Shown here piece after piece: positions 8,115 through 17,978 of a stretch of 62,010 bases of DNA. Position numbers and translations under genes: made by a program. The first letter of the stretch is position 1, and each line of letters opens with the position of its first letter. The notes under the pieces were generated by a model. It ran no database searches, was not told the DNA's origin, and saw only the letters and a program-made list of their open reading frames with translations. The DNA lies in contig JAKOQB010000202.1 in assembly GCA_029778535.1 (NCBI GenBank), positions 1 through 62,010 of the forward strand, given 5' to 3'. The DNA comes from Pseudomonadota bacterium. GTDB taxonomy: Bacteria > Pseudomonadota > Gammaproteobacteria > Burkholderiales > Burkholderiaceae_F.

Positions 8115-9044
8115 TCAGCGGAATCCCGCGATCACCGCGCCGACCGCGAACAGCACGCCGTAGACGAGTTCCAGCTTCACCGTGCCGAGCAGCATCGCGT
8201 TCATTTGTGCGCTCGGCATCGTGCGCAGTTCGCGCATCAACCGCCAGCCGAAGGGCAGCGCCAGCAGCGGCGCGAGCAGCGCGACATGCGAAGCGGCGAG
8301 CGCGGCCACCGGCACCAGCGCGAACGCGCCGACCACCAGCACCGTGTAGAGCGCGACCGAGCGCTCCGCGCCGAACTTGACCGCGAACGTGTGCCGTCCG
8401 CTGCGCGCATCGTGCGCGATGTCGCGGTGGTTGTTGACCGCCAGCACGGCCGCCGCGATCAGCCCGACGCCGCACGCGGCGACCCAGGTCGCCGGCGTCA
8501 CCACGCCGATCTGCACGTAGCCGCTGCCGGCCACCGCGATCACGCCGAAGAACACGAACACGAAGAGTTCGCCCAACGGCGTGAACGCGATCGGCTTCGG
8601 TCCGCCCATGTACGCCAGCGCGGCGACGATCGACGCCAGCCCCATCGCCAGCACCGGCCAGCCGCCGCGCAGCACGAGCGGAAAGCCGACCACGATCGCG
8701 CCGGCGATCGCCAGCCCGATCGCGAACCGCACCTGCGGCGGCGTCAGCAGCCCGCTCGAGGTCGCGCGCGGCATGCCCACGCGCATCGGACTTTCGTGCC
8801 CGCGCGCGCTGTAGCCGACGTCGTTCTGCAGGTTGGTGATGATCTGCATCAGCAACGAACCGGCGAGCGCCAGCAGCGCGACCGTCCAGTCGACCGCGCC
8901 GCGGTCGAGCCATGCCAGCGCGGTGCCGACCAGCACCGGCACCGCGGCCAGCCACAGCGTGCGCGGCCGCATCGCGATCGCCCAGGCGTCGAGCGATCCG
9001 GGCCGGATCGTCGAGGCGGGCAGCGAGGACATCAACGTATTCAT
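8115..9044 (-). CDS. menA: 1,4-dihydroxy-2-naphthoate polyprenyltransferase-like (UbiA superfamily)
   Basis: A 309-residue membrane prenyltransferase with about eight to nine helices. The first Asp-rich region [12 protein letters not shown] and the second [10 protein letters not shown] are the two prenyl-diphosphate/Mg2+ sites of the UbiA superfamily in their MenA version. MenA makes demethylmenaquinone from DHNA. No other men gene is in the window, and many betaproteobacteria use only ubiquinone, so the true acceptor is uncertain. It is divergent from alaS, with about 160 bp between the two starts. Confidence 0.82.
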   Translation of the reverse strand: MNTLMSSLPASTIRPGSLDAWAIAMRPRTLWLAAVPVLVGTALAWLDRGAVDWTVALLALAGSLLMQIITNLQNDVGYSARGHESPMRVGMPRATSSGLLTPPQVRFAIGLAIAGAIVVGFPLVLRGGWPVLAMGLASIVAALAYMGGPKPIAFTPLGELFVFVFFGVIAVAGSGYVQIGVVTPATWVAACGVGLIAAAVLAVNNHRDIAHDARSGRHTFAVKFGAERSVALYTVLVVGAFALVPVAALAASHVALLAPLLALPFGWRLMRELRTMPSAQMNAMLLGTVKLELVYGVLFAVGAVIAGFR

Positions 9045-9206
9045 CGGAACGAGAAGATATCGAACGCAGCGACAATTTCAACCGGTTCCGCGCCACGCGC
9101 CGTTGATCTGCATCGAGGAACGGAGAGGTCGCCTGATATCATCGATTCGACTGAAAAACCCCGGCGCGGCGCGCACTTGCGCACCGCGCAACCGTCTGCC
9201 CGACCC

Positions 9207-11858
9207 ATGAAAAGCGCCGAGATCCGCGACAAGTTCCTGAAGTACTTCGAATCGAAAGGCCACACGATCGTGCGGGCCTCGTCGCTGGTGCCGGCCAACG
9301 ATCCGACGCTGCTGTTCGTCAACAGCGGCATGGTCCAGTTCAAGGACGTGTTCACCGGGCGCGAGAAGCGCCCTTACACGCGGGCGGTCACCGCGCAGAA
9401 ATCGCTGCGCGCCGGCGGCAAGCACAACGACCTGGAGAACGTCGGCTACACGGCGCGGCATCACACCTTCTTCGAGATGCTGGGCAACTTCAGCTTCGGC
9501 GACTACTTCAAGCGCGACGCGATCAAGTACGCGTGGGAACTGCTGACGCAGGTCTACAAGCTGCCGGCCGACAAGCTGTGGACCACCGTCTACGTCGACG
9601 ACGACGAGGCGTACGACATCTGGACGCGCGAGGTCGGCGTGCCGGCGGCGCGCTGCATCCGCATCGGCGACAAGCCGGGGCAGCCGAAATACGTGTCGGA
9701 CAACTTCTGGCAGATGGCCGACACCGGGCCGTGCGGGCCGTGCAGCGAGATCTTCTACGACCATGGCCCCGAGGTCGCGGGCGGCCCGCCCGGATCGCCG
9801 GATGCCGACGGCGACCGTTACATCGAAATCTGGAACCTCGTGTTCATGCAGTTCGACCGCGACGACAAAGGCGTGCTGACGCCGCTGCCGAAGCCGTGCG
9901 TCGACACCGGCATGGGACTGGAGCGGCTGGCGGCGGTGCTGCAGCACGTGCACAGCAACTACGAGATCGACCTGTTCCAGAACCTGATCAAGGCGGCCGC
10001 GCGCGAGACGCATACCACCGATCTCGCCAACAACTCGCTGAAGGTGATCGCCGATCACATCCGTGCCTGCTCGTTCCTGATCGCCGACGGCGTGATCCCC
10101 GGTAACGAGGGGCGCGGCTACGTGCTGCGGCGGATCATCCGCCGCGCGCTGCGGCACGGCTACAAGCTCGGCTGCCGGCAGCCGTTCTTCCACAAGGTCG
10201 TGCCCGATCTGGTTGCCGAAATGGGCGCCGCCTACCCGGAACTGGTCGAACAGCAGGCGCGCATCGCCGGCGTTCTGAAGCAGGAAGAGGAGCGCTTCGG
10301 GGAGACGCTGGAAAACGGCATGAAGATCCTCGACGGCGCGCTCGGCGCGCTGAAGAGCGGCGACGCGCGAATGCTCGACGGCGACACCGTGTTCCTGCTG
10401 TACGACACCTACGGTTTCCCGGTGGACCTGACCGCCGACATCTGCCGCGAGCGCGGCATCAGCGTCGACCACGCGGGCTTCGAGCGCGCGATGGAGCGGC
10501 AGCGCGAGCAGGCGCGCGCGGCAGGCAGGTTCCGCAGTGCGGCGGGCGTCGAATACAGCGGCAGCCGCACGCGCTTCGTCGGCTACGAGCACCTGACCAC
10601 CGAGGCGAAGGTCGTCGGGCTGTACGTCGACGGCACGCCGGTGAGCGAGGTGCGCGCGGGCGAGGCGGGATCAGAGCGCGCGATCATCGTGCTCGACGCC
10701 ACCCCGTTCTATGCGGAGAGCGGCGGCCAGGTCGGCGACCGCGGCGAACTGATCGGCAGCGGCGGCACGTTCGAGGTCGCCGACACGCAGAAGATCATGC
10801 CCGACGTCTTCGGCCACCATGGGCGCGTGCGGTCGGGTTCGATCGAGTTCGGCGAGAGGGTGACCGCGCGTGTGAACGTGTCGCTGCGCACGCGCACGAT
10901 GCACAACCACTCGGCCACGCACCTGATGCACGCGGCGCTGCGCAAGGTGCTCGGCGCCCATGTGCAGCAGAAGGGCTCGCTGGTCGACGCCGAGCGCACG
11001 CGCTTCGACTTCGCGCACGACAAGCCGATGACGCCGGACGAAATCCGCCACGTTGAAGACATCGTCAACGCGGCGATCCGCGCCAACGTGCCGGTCACCG
11101 CCACGCACATGAAGTACGACGACGCGATCCGCGCCGGCGCGCTGGCGTTCTTCGGCGACAAGTACGGTGACGAGGTGCGCGTGCTGGCAATGGGAGAGCA
11201 TTCGACCGAGCTGTGCGGCGGCACGCATGTGAGCCGCACTGGCGACATCGGCTTCTTCAAGATCGTCGCCGAGGGCGGCGTGGCCGCCGGCGTGCGGCGC
11301 GTCGAGGCGGTGACCGGCGCCGGGGCGCTGGCGTACGTGCAAACGCTCGAGGCGCAACTGAACGAGATCGCGGCCGCGCTGAAGTCTCCCGCCGCCGAGG
11401 TGACCGCGAAGCTCGCGCATGTGCAGGACCACGTAAAGTCGATCGAGAAGGAACTGGCGCGGCTGAAGGGCAAGCTCGCCGCCAGCCAGGGCGACGATCT
11501 GGCCGCGCAGGCGATCGAGGTCAAGGGCATCAAGGTGCTCGCCGCCACGCTCGAAGGCGCCGACGCCAAGGTGCTGCGCGATACCGTCGACCAACTGAAG
11601 AACAAGCTCAAATCCGCGGCAATCGTGCTCGCGTCCGTCGACGGCAGGGAAGGGGAAACGCGGGTGCAACTCGCCGCCGGCGTGACGCCCGACATCACCG
11701 CGAAGCTGAAGGCCGGTGACCTCGTCAACCACGTCGCGCGGCAGATCGGCGGCAAGGGCGGCGGCCGCGCGGATATGGCGATGGCGGGCGGCACCGATGC
11801 GGCGCGGCTTCCGGCCGCGCTGGCGAGCGTGAAGGGCTGGGCCGAGCAGCGGCTGTAG
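9207..11858 (+). CDS. alaS: Alanine--tRNA ligase
   Basis: Charges tRNA-Ala. The 883-residue product has the class II catalytic core at the N-terminus, then the editing domain with the HxxxH zinc motif HSATH near residues 568-572 and CGGTH near 670, then the C-Ala domain with [15 protein letters not shown]. Length matches AlaS (about 875). The start at 9207 begins with [10 protein letters not shown], as in relatives; the long in-frame upstream extension to 8055 runs antisense through menA and is rejected. A tRNA-Ala gene lies at the far right of the window. Confidence 0.97.
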   Translation: MKSAEIRDKFLKYFESKGHTIVRASSLVPANDPTLLFVNSGMVQFKDVFTGREKRPYTRAVTAQKSLRAGGKHNDLENVGYTARHHTFFEMLGNFSFGDYFKRDAIKYAWELLTQVYKLPADKLWTTVYVDDDEAYDIWTREVGVPAARCIRIGDKPGQPKYVSDNFWQMADTGPCGPCSEIFYDHGPEVAGGPPGSPDADGDRYIEIWNLVFMQFDRDDKGVLTPLPKPCVDTGMGLERLAAVLQHVHSNYEIDLFQNLIKAAARETHTTDLANNSLKVIADHIRACSFLIADGVIPGNEGRGYVLRRIIRRALRHGYKLGCRQPFFHKVVPDLVAEMGAAYPELVEQQARIAGVLKQEEERFGETLENGMKILDGALGALKSGDARMLDGDTVFLLYDTYGFPVDLTADICRERGISVDHAGFERAMERQREQARAAGRFRSAAGVEYSGSRTRFVGYEHLTTEAKVVGLYVDGTPVSEVRAGEAGSERAIIVLDATPFYAESGGQVGDRGELIGSGGTFEVADTQKIMPDVFGHHGRVRSGSIEFGERVTARVNVSLRTRTMHNHSATHLMHAALRKVLGAHVQQKGSLVDAERTRFDFAHDKPMTPDEIRHVEDIVNAAIRANVPVTATHMKYDDAIRAGALAFFGDKYGDEVRVLAMGEHSTELCGGTHVSRTGDIGFFKIVAEGGVAAGVRRVEAVTGAGALAYVQTLEAQLNEIAAALKSPAAEVTAKLAHVQDHVKSIEKELARLKGKLAASQGDDLAAQAIEVKGIKVLAATLEGADAKVLRDTVDQLKNKLKSAAIVLASVDGREGETRVQLAAGVTPDITAKLKAGDLVNHVARQIGGKGGGRADMAMAGGTDAARLPAALASVKGWAEQRL

Positions 11859-11869
11859 CGCGCGAGCTG

Positions 11870-12397
11870 ATGGCACCGTCGCCGATCCGCATTCGCCGCG
11901 AGGAACCCGAGGACGCCGACGCGCTTGCGCGACTGCTTGGCGATGAAGGCGTCTACCCGCAGACACTGCAGTTGCCCCATGTATCGCGGCAGTTCTGGCG
12001 CGAACGCCTGGCGAAATACGACCCGGCGAAGTACGCGCTGGTCGCGGAGATCGACGGTACCGTCGTCGGTTCCGCGTGGCTCTTCATCAACGAGCGCCCG
12101 CGCCAGCGCCACTGCGCGATGCTCGGCATCGGCGTCGCTGCCGAGCGCTCGGGCCGCGGTGTCGGCACCGCGCTGCTGCGCGAGCTGCTGCGCGCGGCCG
12201 ACGGCTGGCTCAACCTGCTGCGCGTGGAGCTGACCGTCTATGCCGACAACGAGCGCGCGATCCGGCTGTACCGCAAGTTCGGCTTTGCCGTCGAAGGCAC
12301 GCTGCGCGCCCATGCGCTGCGCGACGGCGTCTACGTCGACGGCTACGTGATGGGACGGCTGCACCCCAATCCGCCGCAATTGCCGGGCGCGCCGTGA
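11870..12397 (+). CDS. GNAT N-acetyltransferase, YhhY/AaaT-like
   Basis: A 175-residue GNAT protein resembling E. coli YhhY (AaaT), which acetylates L-amino acids such as phenylalanine. Shared features include LQLPH near the N-terminus, the acetyl-CoA loop RSGRGVGTALL, ELTVYADNERAIRLYRKFGF, and a closing VDGYVMGRL. It starts 11 bp after alaS and may be co-transcribed with it. Its stop overlaps the GTG of the next gene. The substrate is not shown by sequence. Confidence 0.83.
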   Translation: MAPSPIRIRREEPEDADALARLLGDEGVYPQTLQLPHVSRQFWRERLAKYDPAKYALVAEIDGTVVGSAWLFINERPRQRHCAMLGIGVAAERSGRGVGTALLRELLRAADGWLNLLRVELTVYADNERAIRLYRKFGFAVEGTLRAHALRDGVYVDGYVMGRLHPNPPQLPGAP

Positions 12398-12636
12398 ACG
12401 ACTTCATCGATTCCAACCAGCAGCCGATTGCGCGCGTGTTCGGCCGGCGGCGCGCGCCGCCGTTCGGAGAGCCGCCGTCGCCGCAGGCGCGCGCCGCGCA
12501 GGCGCATATGACACGGCATTCGCTGTGCGCGCCCAAGGGTGTCTTCATCGACGACGGGCCGGAACAGATGGACGCGGACCGCCTGCGCTGGACCGTCGAG
12601 CGCACGGTCGCCGTCGCGCTTGGCGAGGAACGATGA
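12394..12636 (+). CDS. Small protein of unknown function, coupled to GNAT and MNT genes
   Basis: An 80-residue product starting with GTG. I recognise no domain. It is basic and proline-rich in the first half, and has a predicted helix at the C-terminus (MDADRLRWTVERTVAVALGE). Support for it being real is positional: GTGA overlap with the upstream stop and ATGA overlap with the next start, a chain typical of translational coupling, and the absence of a better frame. Confidence is moderate. Confidence 0.55.
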   Translation: MNDFIDSNQQPIARVFGRRRAPPFGEPPSPQARAAQAHMTRHSLCAPKGVFIDDGPEQMDADRLRWTVERTVAVALGEER

Positions 12637-13133
12637 CGCAGTACACGCGCCCGGCGAAGTGGGACGAAGTCAAGCGCCGGGCGACCTACCTGTCCGAGGC
12701 CGGTGTCGAATATGCGCTGGTCGACGGTTACGCGCTGGCAGCGCACGGAATCAGCCGCCTGACCGAGGACATCGACATCCTGGTCGCTCCGGATGCGGAA
12801 AATTCACGGCGCTGGATCGTCGCGCTGTCGCGCCTGCCTGACGGCGCTGCGCGTGAACTGGCCGGCGCGCCCGACGTCTTTGCCGGCCAGCACCGTTACG
12901 CGATCCGCATCAACGACGAGTTCAGCGTCGACGTGTTGCCGTCGATCGCCGGCCACGGCTGCGACGAGATGCGCGCGCAAGTGATCGAGCGCGATCTCGA
13001 TGGCGTGCGCGTGCGCCTGCTCGACCCCGAAGGCATGCTCAAGACGAAGCAGGGCGTGCGACCGAAGGACCAGATGGACGCGCGCACCATCCGCGCCGTG
13101 CTGGACGCGCTGCGCAAGGATCCCGGCACGTGA
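12633..13133 (+). CDS. Nucleotidyltransferase-superfamily-like protein
   Basis: A 166-residue protein with the pattern YALVDGYALAAHGISR followed by TEDIDILV, as in proteins related to minimal nucleotidyltransferases (GG/S-type loop, then DxD-like DID). Such proteins include MNT-type antitoxins and uncharacterised housekeeping members. No HEPN toxin partner is next to it. It overlaps the unknown gene upstream (ATGA) and the NUDIX gene downstream (GTGA). Enzymatic activity is inferred from the motif only. Confidence 0.7.
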   Translation: MTQYTRPAKWDEVKRRATYLSEAGVEYALVDGYALAAHGISRLTEDIDILVAPDAENSRRWIVALSRLPDGAARELAGAPDVFAGQHRYAIRINDEFSVDVLPSIAGHGCDEMRAQVIERDLDGVRVRLLDPEGMLKTKQGVRPKDQMDARTIRAVLDALRKDPGT

Positions 13134-13642
13134 ATCCGGGCGACTATCGCTTCTGCCCCACGTGCGCCACGCCGCTGGTGCGCGGCGTCCACGGCGAGCG
13201 CGAGCGCAGCGCCTGCCCCGCCTGCGGCTGGGTGCACTGGGACAACCCGGTCCCCGTCGTGGCCGCGGTGATCGAATACGACGGCAAGGTGCTGCTGGCG
13301 CGCAACGCGGCCTGGCCCGCGGGTCGTTTCGCGCTGGTCACGGGCTTCCTCGAGCGCGATGAGACGCCGCGCGCCGCCGTCATCCGCGAGGTGAAGGAGG
13401 AGACCAACCTCGACGCTCTCGACGCGCGGCTGATCGGCGTGTACGAGTTCGCGCTGCGCAACCAGGTGATCATCGCGTACCACGTCCCGGCGGTCGGCGC
13501 GGTGAAGCTGAACGAGGAACTCGTCGAATACCGGCTGATCGAGCCGTCCCGGGTGAAGACCTGGCCGCGCGGCACCGGCTTGGCACTCGCCGACTGGCTG
13601 CGCGCGCGCGGCCACGAAGTACACTTCCTGCCGCTGCCGTAG
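13130..13642 (+). CDS. NUDIX hydrolase with N-terminal zinc ribbon
   Basis: A 170-residue protein starting with GTG. C9, C12, C29 and C32 form a zinc ribbon; the NUDIX box lies at about 72-94 (GFLERDETPRAAVIREVKEE), with all key residues GX5EX7REUXEE present. The layout resembles the NudC/YjaD NADH pyrophosphatase group but the protein is shorter than NudC, lacking the long N-terminal domain. It probably hydrolyses a nucleoside diphosphate derivative; the substrate is unknown. It closes the four-gene overlapping chain. Confidence 0.87.
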   Translation: MNPGDYRFCPTCATPLVRGVHGERERSACPACGWVHWDNPVPVVAAVIEYDGKVLLARNAAWPAGRFALVTGFLERDETPRAAVIREVKEETNLDALDARLIGVYEFALRNQVIIAYHVPAVGAVKLNEELVEYRLIEPSRVKTWPRGTGLALADWLRARGHEVHFLPLP

Positions 13643-13652
13643 AAAGCGAACC

Positions 13653-13892
13653 ATGCAGACGACCATCGGCTTCGACAAGGAAATCGACACGCGCGGACTG
13701 AACTGCCCGCTGCCGGTGCTGCGCGCGAAGAAGGCGCTGGCGGAGATCGCGAGCGGCCATGTGCTGAAGATCGTCGCCACCGATCCGGGCTCGATCCGCG
13801 ACTTCAAGGCGTTCTGCAAGCAGACCGGCAACGAGTTGCTGGCGCAGGAAACGGTGAACGGCGAGTTCATCCACTTCCTGCGGCGGCGGTAG
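13653..13892 (+). CDS. tusA: TusA-family sulfurtransferase
   Basis: A 79-residue protein with the TusA/SirA signature DTRGLNCPLPVLRAKKAL; C18 in the CPLP motif is the persulfide-carrying residue. TusA-type proteins relay sulfur to tRNA thiolation, molybdenum cofactor or sulfur oxidation systems. No other sulfur relay gene is adjacent, so the acceptor cannot be named. It starts 10 bp after the NUDIX stop and may be part of that operon. Confidence 0.88.
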   Translation: MQTTIGFDKEIDTRGLNCPLPVLRAKKALAEIASGHVLKIVATDPGSIRDFKAFCKQTGNELLAQETVNGEFIHFLRRR

Positions 13893-13896
13893 ATGA

Positions 13897-13950
13897 ACCC
13901 CCCACGCTTGCTCGCGCTCGCTGCCCCCCGAGGGGGCGCTCAGTGGCTTC
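13897..13950. repeat. GC-rich dispersed repeat with a CCCCC/GGGGG hairpin
   Basis: The segment just after tusA reads CCCCCACGCTTGCTCGCGCT and runs into the palindrome GCCCCCCGAGGGGGC at 13923-13937. From general knowledge, very similar segments recur between genes in Burkholderiales genomes. It may also serve as a transcription terminator for tusA, though no T-tract follows. Only one copy is in this window. Confidence 0.5.
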
Positions 13951-13969
13951 GGACGGCCGGGCGCCACTG

Positions 13970-14389
13970 ATGAAGAGCGCCGTCACGGTTATCCTCGGCC
14001 TGTTCGTGCTCGGCGCCGCCTGGCTGTGGTTTGCGCTGAACTGGAACTACTCGACCGGCGAGCGCGCCGGCTGGGTGCAGAAGTTCAGCCGGAAGGGCTG
14101 GATCTGCAAGACCTGGGAGGGCGAGCTGGCGATGGTGTCGATGCCCGGCGCCGCGCAGGAGAAGTTCTACTTCACCGTGTGGGACGACGCGGTTGCCGAG
14201 TCGATCAACAAGGCGATGGGCCGGCGCGTATCGCTGCACTACGAAGAGAAGGTGGGCCTGCCGACGTCGTGCTTCGGCGAGACCCGCCACTGGGTCAACA
14301 AGCTGACCGTCGTGCCCGAAATTCCGCTTGCGCCCGGCATCGTGGTTTCGCCGTCCGAGGCAGCGCCGGTGACCGCGCCGCAGAAGTAG
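13970..14389 (+). CDS. Conserved membrane-anchored protein of unknown function
   Basis: A 139-residue protein with one N-terminal helix (about residues 3-22) followed by a soluble domain with ERAGWVQKFSRKGWICKTWE and PTSCFGETRHWV. I recall proteins of this type from Burkholderiales, without a known function. The start at 13970 is preferred over 13943 because it places the hydrophobic helix at the N-terminus and avoids the repeat. The two cysteines (in WICK and TSCF) could form a disulfide if the domain is periplasmic; this is inference. Confidence 0.7.
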   Translation: MKSAVTVILGLFVLGAAWLWFALNWNYSTGERAGWVQKFSRKGWICKTWEGELAMVSMPGAAQEKFYFTVWDDAVAESINKAMGRRVSLHYEEKVGLPTSCFGETRHWVNKLTVVPEIPLAPGIVVSPSEAAPVTAPQK

Positions 14390-14495
14390 CGCACCCCGCT
14401 TGACCTGCCGCAACCTGCCAGCCGGAAGGATGGCGCGCGCGGCCGTGCGCTGTTAGCTTGAGCGCCGGGCGGTTCAACTCGACGGGGAGGATTCG

Positions 14496-14987
14496 ATGAA
14501 AGCATTTCTCAGCGGGGTCGCACTCGCGCTGTGGTCGACGCTTGCATTCGCGCAGACCGGCACGTTCACGGTCAGGCACCTGACACCCGAGGCCGCGCAG
14601 AAGGCGGTCACTGCCGCGCTGGAGGATTGCCGCAAGCGCGGCTACCAGGTCGCGGTCGCGGTGGTCGATCGATCGGGCGTCGTGCAGGCGCTGGTGCGCG
14701 ACCGTTTCGCCGGGCCGCATACGCCGCGCACGGCGATCGGCAAGGGCTGGACCGCGGTCAGTTTCCGCTCCGACACAACGGAACTGGCGAAACTCTCCCA
14801 GTCCGGTCAGCCGAGCTCGGGCCTGCGCAACCTGCCGCGCGTGGTTGCGCTCGGCGGCGGCGTGCTGATCCAGTCGGGTGGCGGCATCGTCGGCGCGATC
14901 GGCGTGTCGGGTGCGCCATCGGCCGATCTCGACGACCAGTGCGCCAAAGCCGGCATCGCCGCGATCCGCGACGAGATCGAGATGTAG
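14496..14987 (+). CDS. Exported GlcG/HbpS-family protein
   Basis: A 163-residue protein with a signal peptide (cleavage likely after AFA near residue 19) and a GlcG/HbpS domain: LTPEAAQKAVTAALEDCRKR, a VVDRSGVVQALVRD strand pair, and a GGIVGAIGVSGA loop near the end. HbpS relatives bind haem or its degradation products; other members of the family have unknown ligands. The gene is preceded by GGGGAGGA as ribosome binding site. It ends directly next to the convergent valS stop, with no bases between them. Confidence 0.85.
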   Translation: MKAFLSGVALALWSTLAFAQTGTFTVRHLTPEAAQKAVTAALEDCRKRGYQVAVAVVDRSGVVQALVRDRFAGPHTPRTAIGKGWTAVSFRSDTTELAKLSQSGQPSSGLRNLPRVVALGGGVLIQSGGGIVGAIGVSGAPSADLDDQCAKAGIAAIRDEIEM

Positions 14988-17879
14988 TTACGCCGGCGGC
15001 AGGCGCGCGAACTGCTCGCGCACCTTTGCCAGCGTCGCGCCGAAGCTCGCCAGCCGCTCCCTTTCCTGCATGACGACTGCGGCCGGCGCGCGCTCGACGA
15101 AGCTCGCGTTGCCGAGCTTGCCCTCAGCTTTCCTGATCTCGCCTTCCAGCCGCGCGATCTCCTTGCCGAGCCGCTCGCGCTCCGCATTGACGTCGACCTC
15201 GATCGCCAGCATCAGCTTGTAGTCGTCGACCACCGCGACCGGCGCCGCGCTGGCGCGCGCGGCCGCGGCCAGATCGTCGACGCGCTTGACCTCCGACAGC
15301 CGGGCCAGCGCCGCCACGTACGGCGCGAACGCGTCGAGCTGCGCGCGCGGCCCGCTCGCCGCCAGCGGCACCTTCTGCGCCGGCGACAGGTTCATCTCGC
15401 CGCGCAGGTTGCGCACCGCGTCGATGAGCCGCTTCAGTTGCGCGGCCTCGCGATCGGCGGCGGGATCGATCTTCGCCGGCTCGGACCGCGGATACGGCTG
15501 GATCATCACCGACGTTTCCGCGGCGGCAGCGCGCTTGCCGGCCAGCACCGACACGCGCTGCCACAATTCCTCCGTGATGAACGGGATCACCGGGTGCGCC
15601 AGCCGCAGCAGCGCCTCGAGCACGCGCACCAGCGTGCGGCGCGTGCCGCGCTGCTGCGCTTCATTGCCTTCGCGCAGCTGCACCTTGGTGAGCTCGATGT
15701 ACCAGTCGCAGTACTCGTTCCACGCGAAGGCGTAGATCGCATTGGCGACGTTGTCGAGCCGGTACTCGGCAAAGCCGCGCTCGACCTCCGCCTCCAGCCG
15801 CTGCAGCTCGCCGACGATCCAGCGGTCGACGAACGACAGTTCGACTGGCGCGGCGCCGGCCCTCACCCCCGGCCCCTCTCCCGCTGATGCGGGCGAGGGG
15901 AGATCCACGTCCTTGCCTTCCGCGTTCATCAGCACGTACGCGGTCGCGTTCCACAGCTTGTTGCAGAAGTTGCGGTAGCCCTCGCAACGCTTGGTGTCGA
16001 AGTTGATGTTGCGGCCGAGCGTGGCGTAACTGGCCATCGTGAAGCGCAGCGCGTCGGCGCCGTACGCGGGCATGCCGTCCGGAAATTCCCTGCGCACGCG
16101 GGCGGCGACCTTGGGCGCGTTTTCCGGGCGGCGCAGCCCGTTGGTCGACTTCTCGATCAGCGCGTCCAGGCCGATGCCGTCGAGCAGATCGACCGGATCG
16201 ATCGTGTTGCCCTCCGACTTCGACATCTTCCTGCCTTCGTGGTCGCGCACCATGCCGTGGATGTACACGTCGCGGAACGGCACGCGCCCGGTGAAGTGGG
16301 TCGTCATCACGATCATGCGCGCGACCCAGAAGAAGATGATCTCGTAGCCGGTGACCAGCACCGTGGAGGGCAGGTACAGGTCGTAGGCGGTCTTCTCCGG
16401 TCCCGGCGGCGCGTTTTCGACCGCCGGCCAGCCGAGCGTGGAAAAGGGCACCAGTGCCGACGAGTACCACGTGTCGAGCACGTCCGGATCGCGCATGAGC
16501 TTCCTGCCCGGTCCGGCCTTGGCCTGCGCCTCGGCCTCGCTGCGCGCGACATACACGTTGCCGGCCTCGTCGTACCACGCCGGGATCTGGTGGCCCCACC
16601 ATAGCTGGCGCGAGATGCACCAGTCCTGGATATTCTGCAGCCACTGCCGGTACACGGTCTTCCACTGATCGGGGAAGATCCTGACTTCGCCGCGCTCGAC
16701 CACCTCGAGCGCGACCTGCGCGAGCGACTTGCCCGGATGCATCGTCCCGGCGGGCGCGGGCTTGCTCATCGCCACGTACCACTGGTCCGACAGCATCGGC
16801 TCGATCGCCTCGCCGGTGCGCTCGCAGCGGGGCACCATCATCCTGTGCGGCTTCTCCGACACCAGCAGGCCGGCCGCGCGCAGGTCGTCGAGCACCGCCT
16901 TGCGCGCGACGTAACGATCCCTGCCGCGGTACTTCGCGGGCGCGTTGTCGTTGATCGTCGCGGTCAGCGTGAAGATCGAGATCGGTTTCAGCCCGTGGCG
17001 CTGGCCGATCGCGTAGTCGTTGGTATCGTGCGCCGGCGTGATCTTGACGGCTCCGGTGCCGAATTCGCGATCGACGTACTCATCGGCGATGACCGGAATT
17101 TCGCGCTCGGCGAGCGGCAGCCGCAGCCGCGTGCCGACCAGCGCCCGGTAGCGCTCATCGGCCGGGTTCACCGCCACCGCCACGTCACCCAGCATCGTCT
17201 CCGGCCGCGTGGTGGCGACGATCACGCCGGGACCGCCGTCGATCCCGGGATAGCGGATCTCCCACAGCGTGCCTTCCTCTTCCTCGTTCGTGACTTCAAG
17301 GTCGGACACGGCTGTCTGCAGCTTCGGGTCCCAGTTGACGAGCCTCGTGCCGCGGTAAATCAGCCCCTGCTCGTACAGCCGCACGAAGGTTTCGATCACG
17401 ACGTGCGACAGCTTGTCGTCCATCGTGAAGTAGGTGCGGTTCCAGTCGACCGAGTCGCCCAGCCGCCGCATCTGCTGCAGGATCGCGTCGCCCGAGTACC
17501 GCTTCCACTCCCACACCTTGGCGATGAACTCCTCGCGCTTCATCTGGCGCCGGCTCACGCCCCGCTGTTCGAGCTGGCGCTCGACCACGATCTGGGTGGC
17601 GATCCCCGCGTGATCGGTGCCCGGCAGCCACAGCGTGTTGAAGCCGCGCATCCGGTGGTAGCGCGTCAGCGCGTCCATGATCGTCTGATTGAACGCGTGG
17701 CCCATGTGCAGGATGCCGGTCACGTTGGGCGGCGGCAGTTGAATGCTGAACGCCGGCTTGTTCGGATCCAGCCCCGCGGCGAAGTAGCCGCGCGACTCCC
17801 ACACCGGATACCAGCGGCGCTCGATCGCCGCCGGCTCAAAGCTCCTGGCCAGCGCTGCAGTTGGGGTCGTCGCCGTCAT
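14988..17879 (-). CDS. valS: Valine--tRNA ligase, with a repeat element captured in frame
   Basis: Charges tRNA-Val. The 963-residue product has the HIGH-type motif HMGH at 58-61, a large editing insertion, KMSKS at about 551-555, an anticodon-binding domain and a C-terminal coiled coil. The length fits ValS. Unusual: residues about 660-674 (around [16 protein letters not shown]) are encoded by a dispersed palindromic repeat at 15860-15902 that keeps the frame open. The insertion is between the catalytic core and the anticodon-binding helices, probably a surface loop. valS is divergent from the zinc protease gene. Confidence 0.96.
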   Translation of the reverse strand: MTATTPTAALARSFEPAAIERRWYPVWESRGYFAAGLDPNKPAFSIQLPPPNVTGILHMGHAFNQTIMDALTRYHRMRGFNTLWLPGTDHAGIATQIVVERQLEQRGVSRRQMKREEFIAKVWEWKRYSGDAILQQMRRLGDSVDWNRTYFTMDDKLSHVVIETFVRLYEQGLIYRGTRLVNWDPKLQTAVSDLEVTNEEEEGTLWEIRYPGIDGGPGVIVATTRPETMLGDVAVAVNPADERYRALVGTRLRLPLAEREIPVIADEYVDREFGTGAVKITPAHDTNDYAIGQRHGLKPISIFTLTATINDNAPAKYRGRDRYVARKAVLDDLRAAGLLVSEKPHRMMVPRCERTGEAIEPMLSDQWYVAMSKPAPAGTMHPGKSLAQVALEVVERGEVRIFPDQWKTVYRQWLQNIQDWCISRQLWWGHQIPAWYDEAGNVYVARSEAEAQAKAGPGRKLMRDPDVLDTWYSSALVPFSTLGWPAVENAPPGPEKTAYDLYLPSTVLVTGYEIIFFWVARMIVMTTHFTGRVPFRDVYIHGMVRDHEGRKMSKSEGNTIDPVDLLDGIGLDALIEKSTNGLRRPENAPKVAARVRREFPDGMPAYGADALRFTMASYATLGRNINFDTKRCEGYRNFCNKLWNATAYVLMNAEGKDVDLPSPASAGEGPGVRAGAAPVELSFVDRWIVGELQRLEAEVERGFAEYRLDNVANAIYAFAWNEYCDWYIELTKVQLREGNEAQQRGTRRTLVRVLEALLRLAHPVIPFITEELWQRVSVLAGKRAAAAETSVMIQPYPRSEPAKIDPAADREAAQLKRLIDAVRNLRGEMNLSPAQKVPLAASGPRAQLDAFAPYVAALARLSEVKRVDDLAAAARASAAPVAVVDDYKLMLAIEVDVNAERERLGKEIARLEGEIRKAEGKLGNASFVERAPAAVVMQERERLASFGATLAKVREQFARLPPA
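15860..15902. repeat. Dispersed palindromic repeat inside valS
   Basis: The segment CCCTCACCCCCGGCCCCTCT continues into a stem of 12 bp: CCCCTCTCCCGC at 15873-15884 and GCGGGCGAGGGG at 15889-15900, with one mismatch and a TGAT loop. From general knowledge, segments of this form are common between genes in many proteobacteria. Here it is coding, read on the minus strand of valS. Confidence 0.8.
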
Positions 17880-17978
17880 TTCGTCGCGCTTTCCGTCAGT
17901 TGATCCGAATCGATTTGAATTTTAGGGGAATCGACTCTAGCCTCGACGCTCTGAATGTTTCGTCCGGCCTGCGGCACC

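Noticed and set aside
8055..9206. 384-residue N-terminal extension of alaS
   Set aside because: It runs antisense through menA and has no family resemblance; AlaS begins at [10 protein letters not shown], position 9207.
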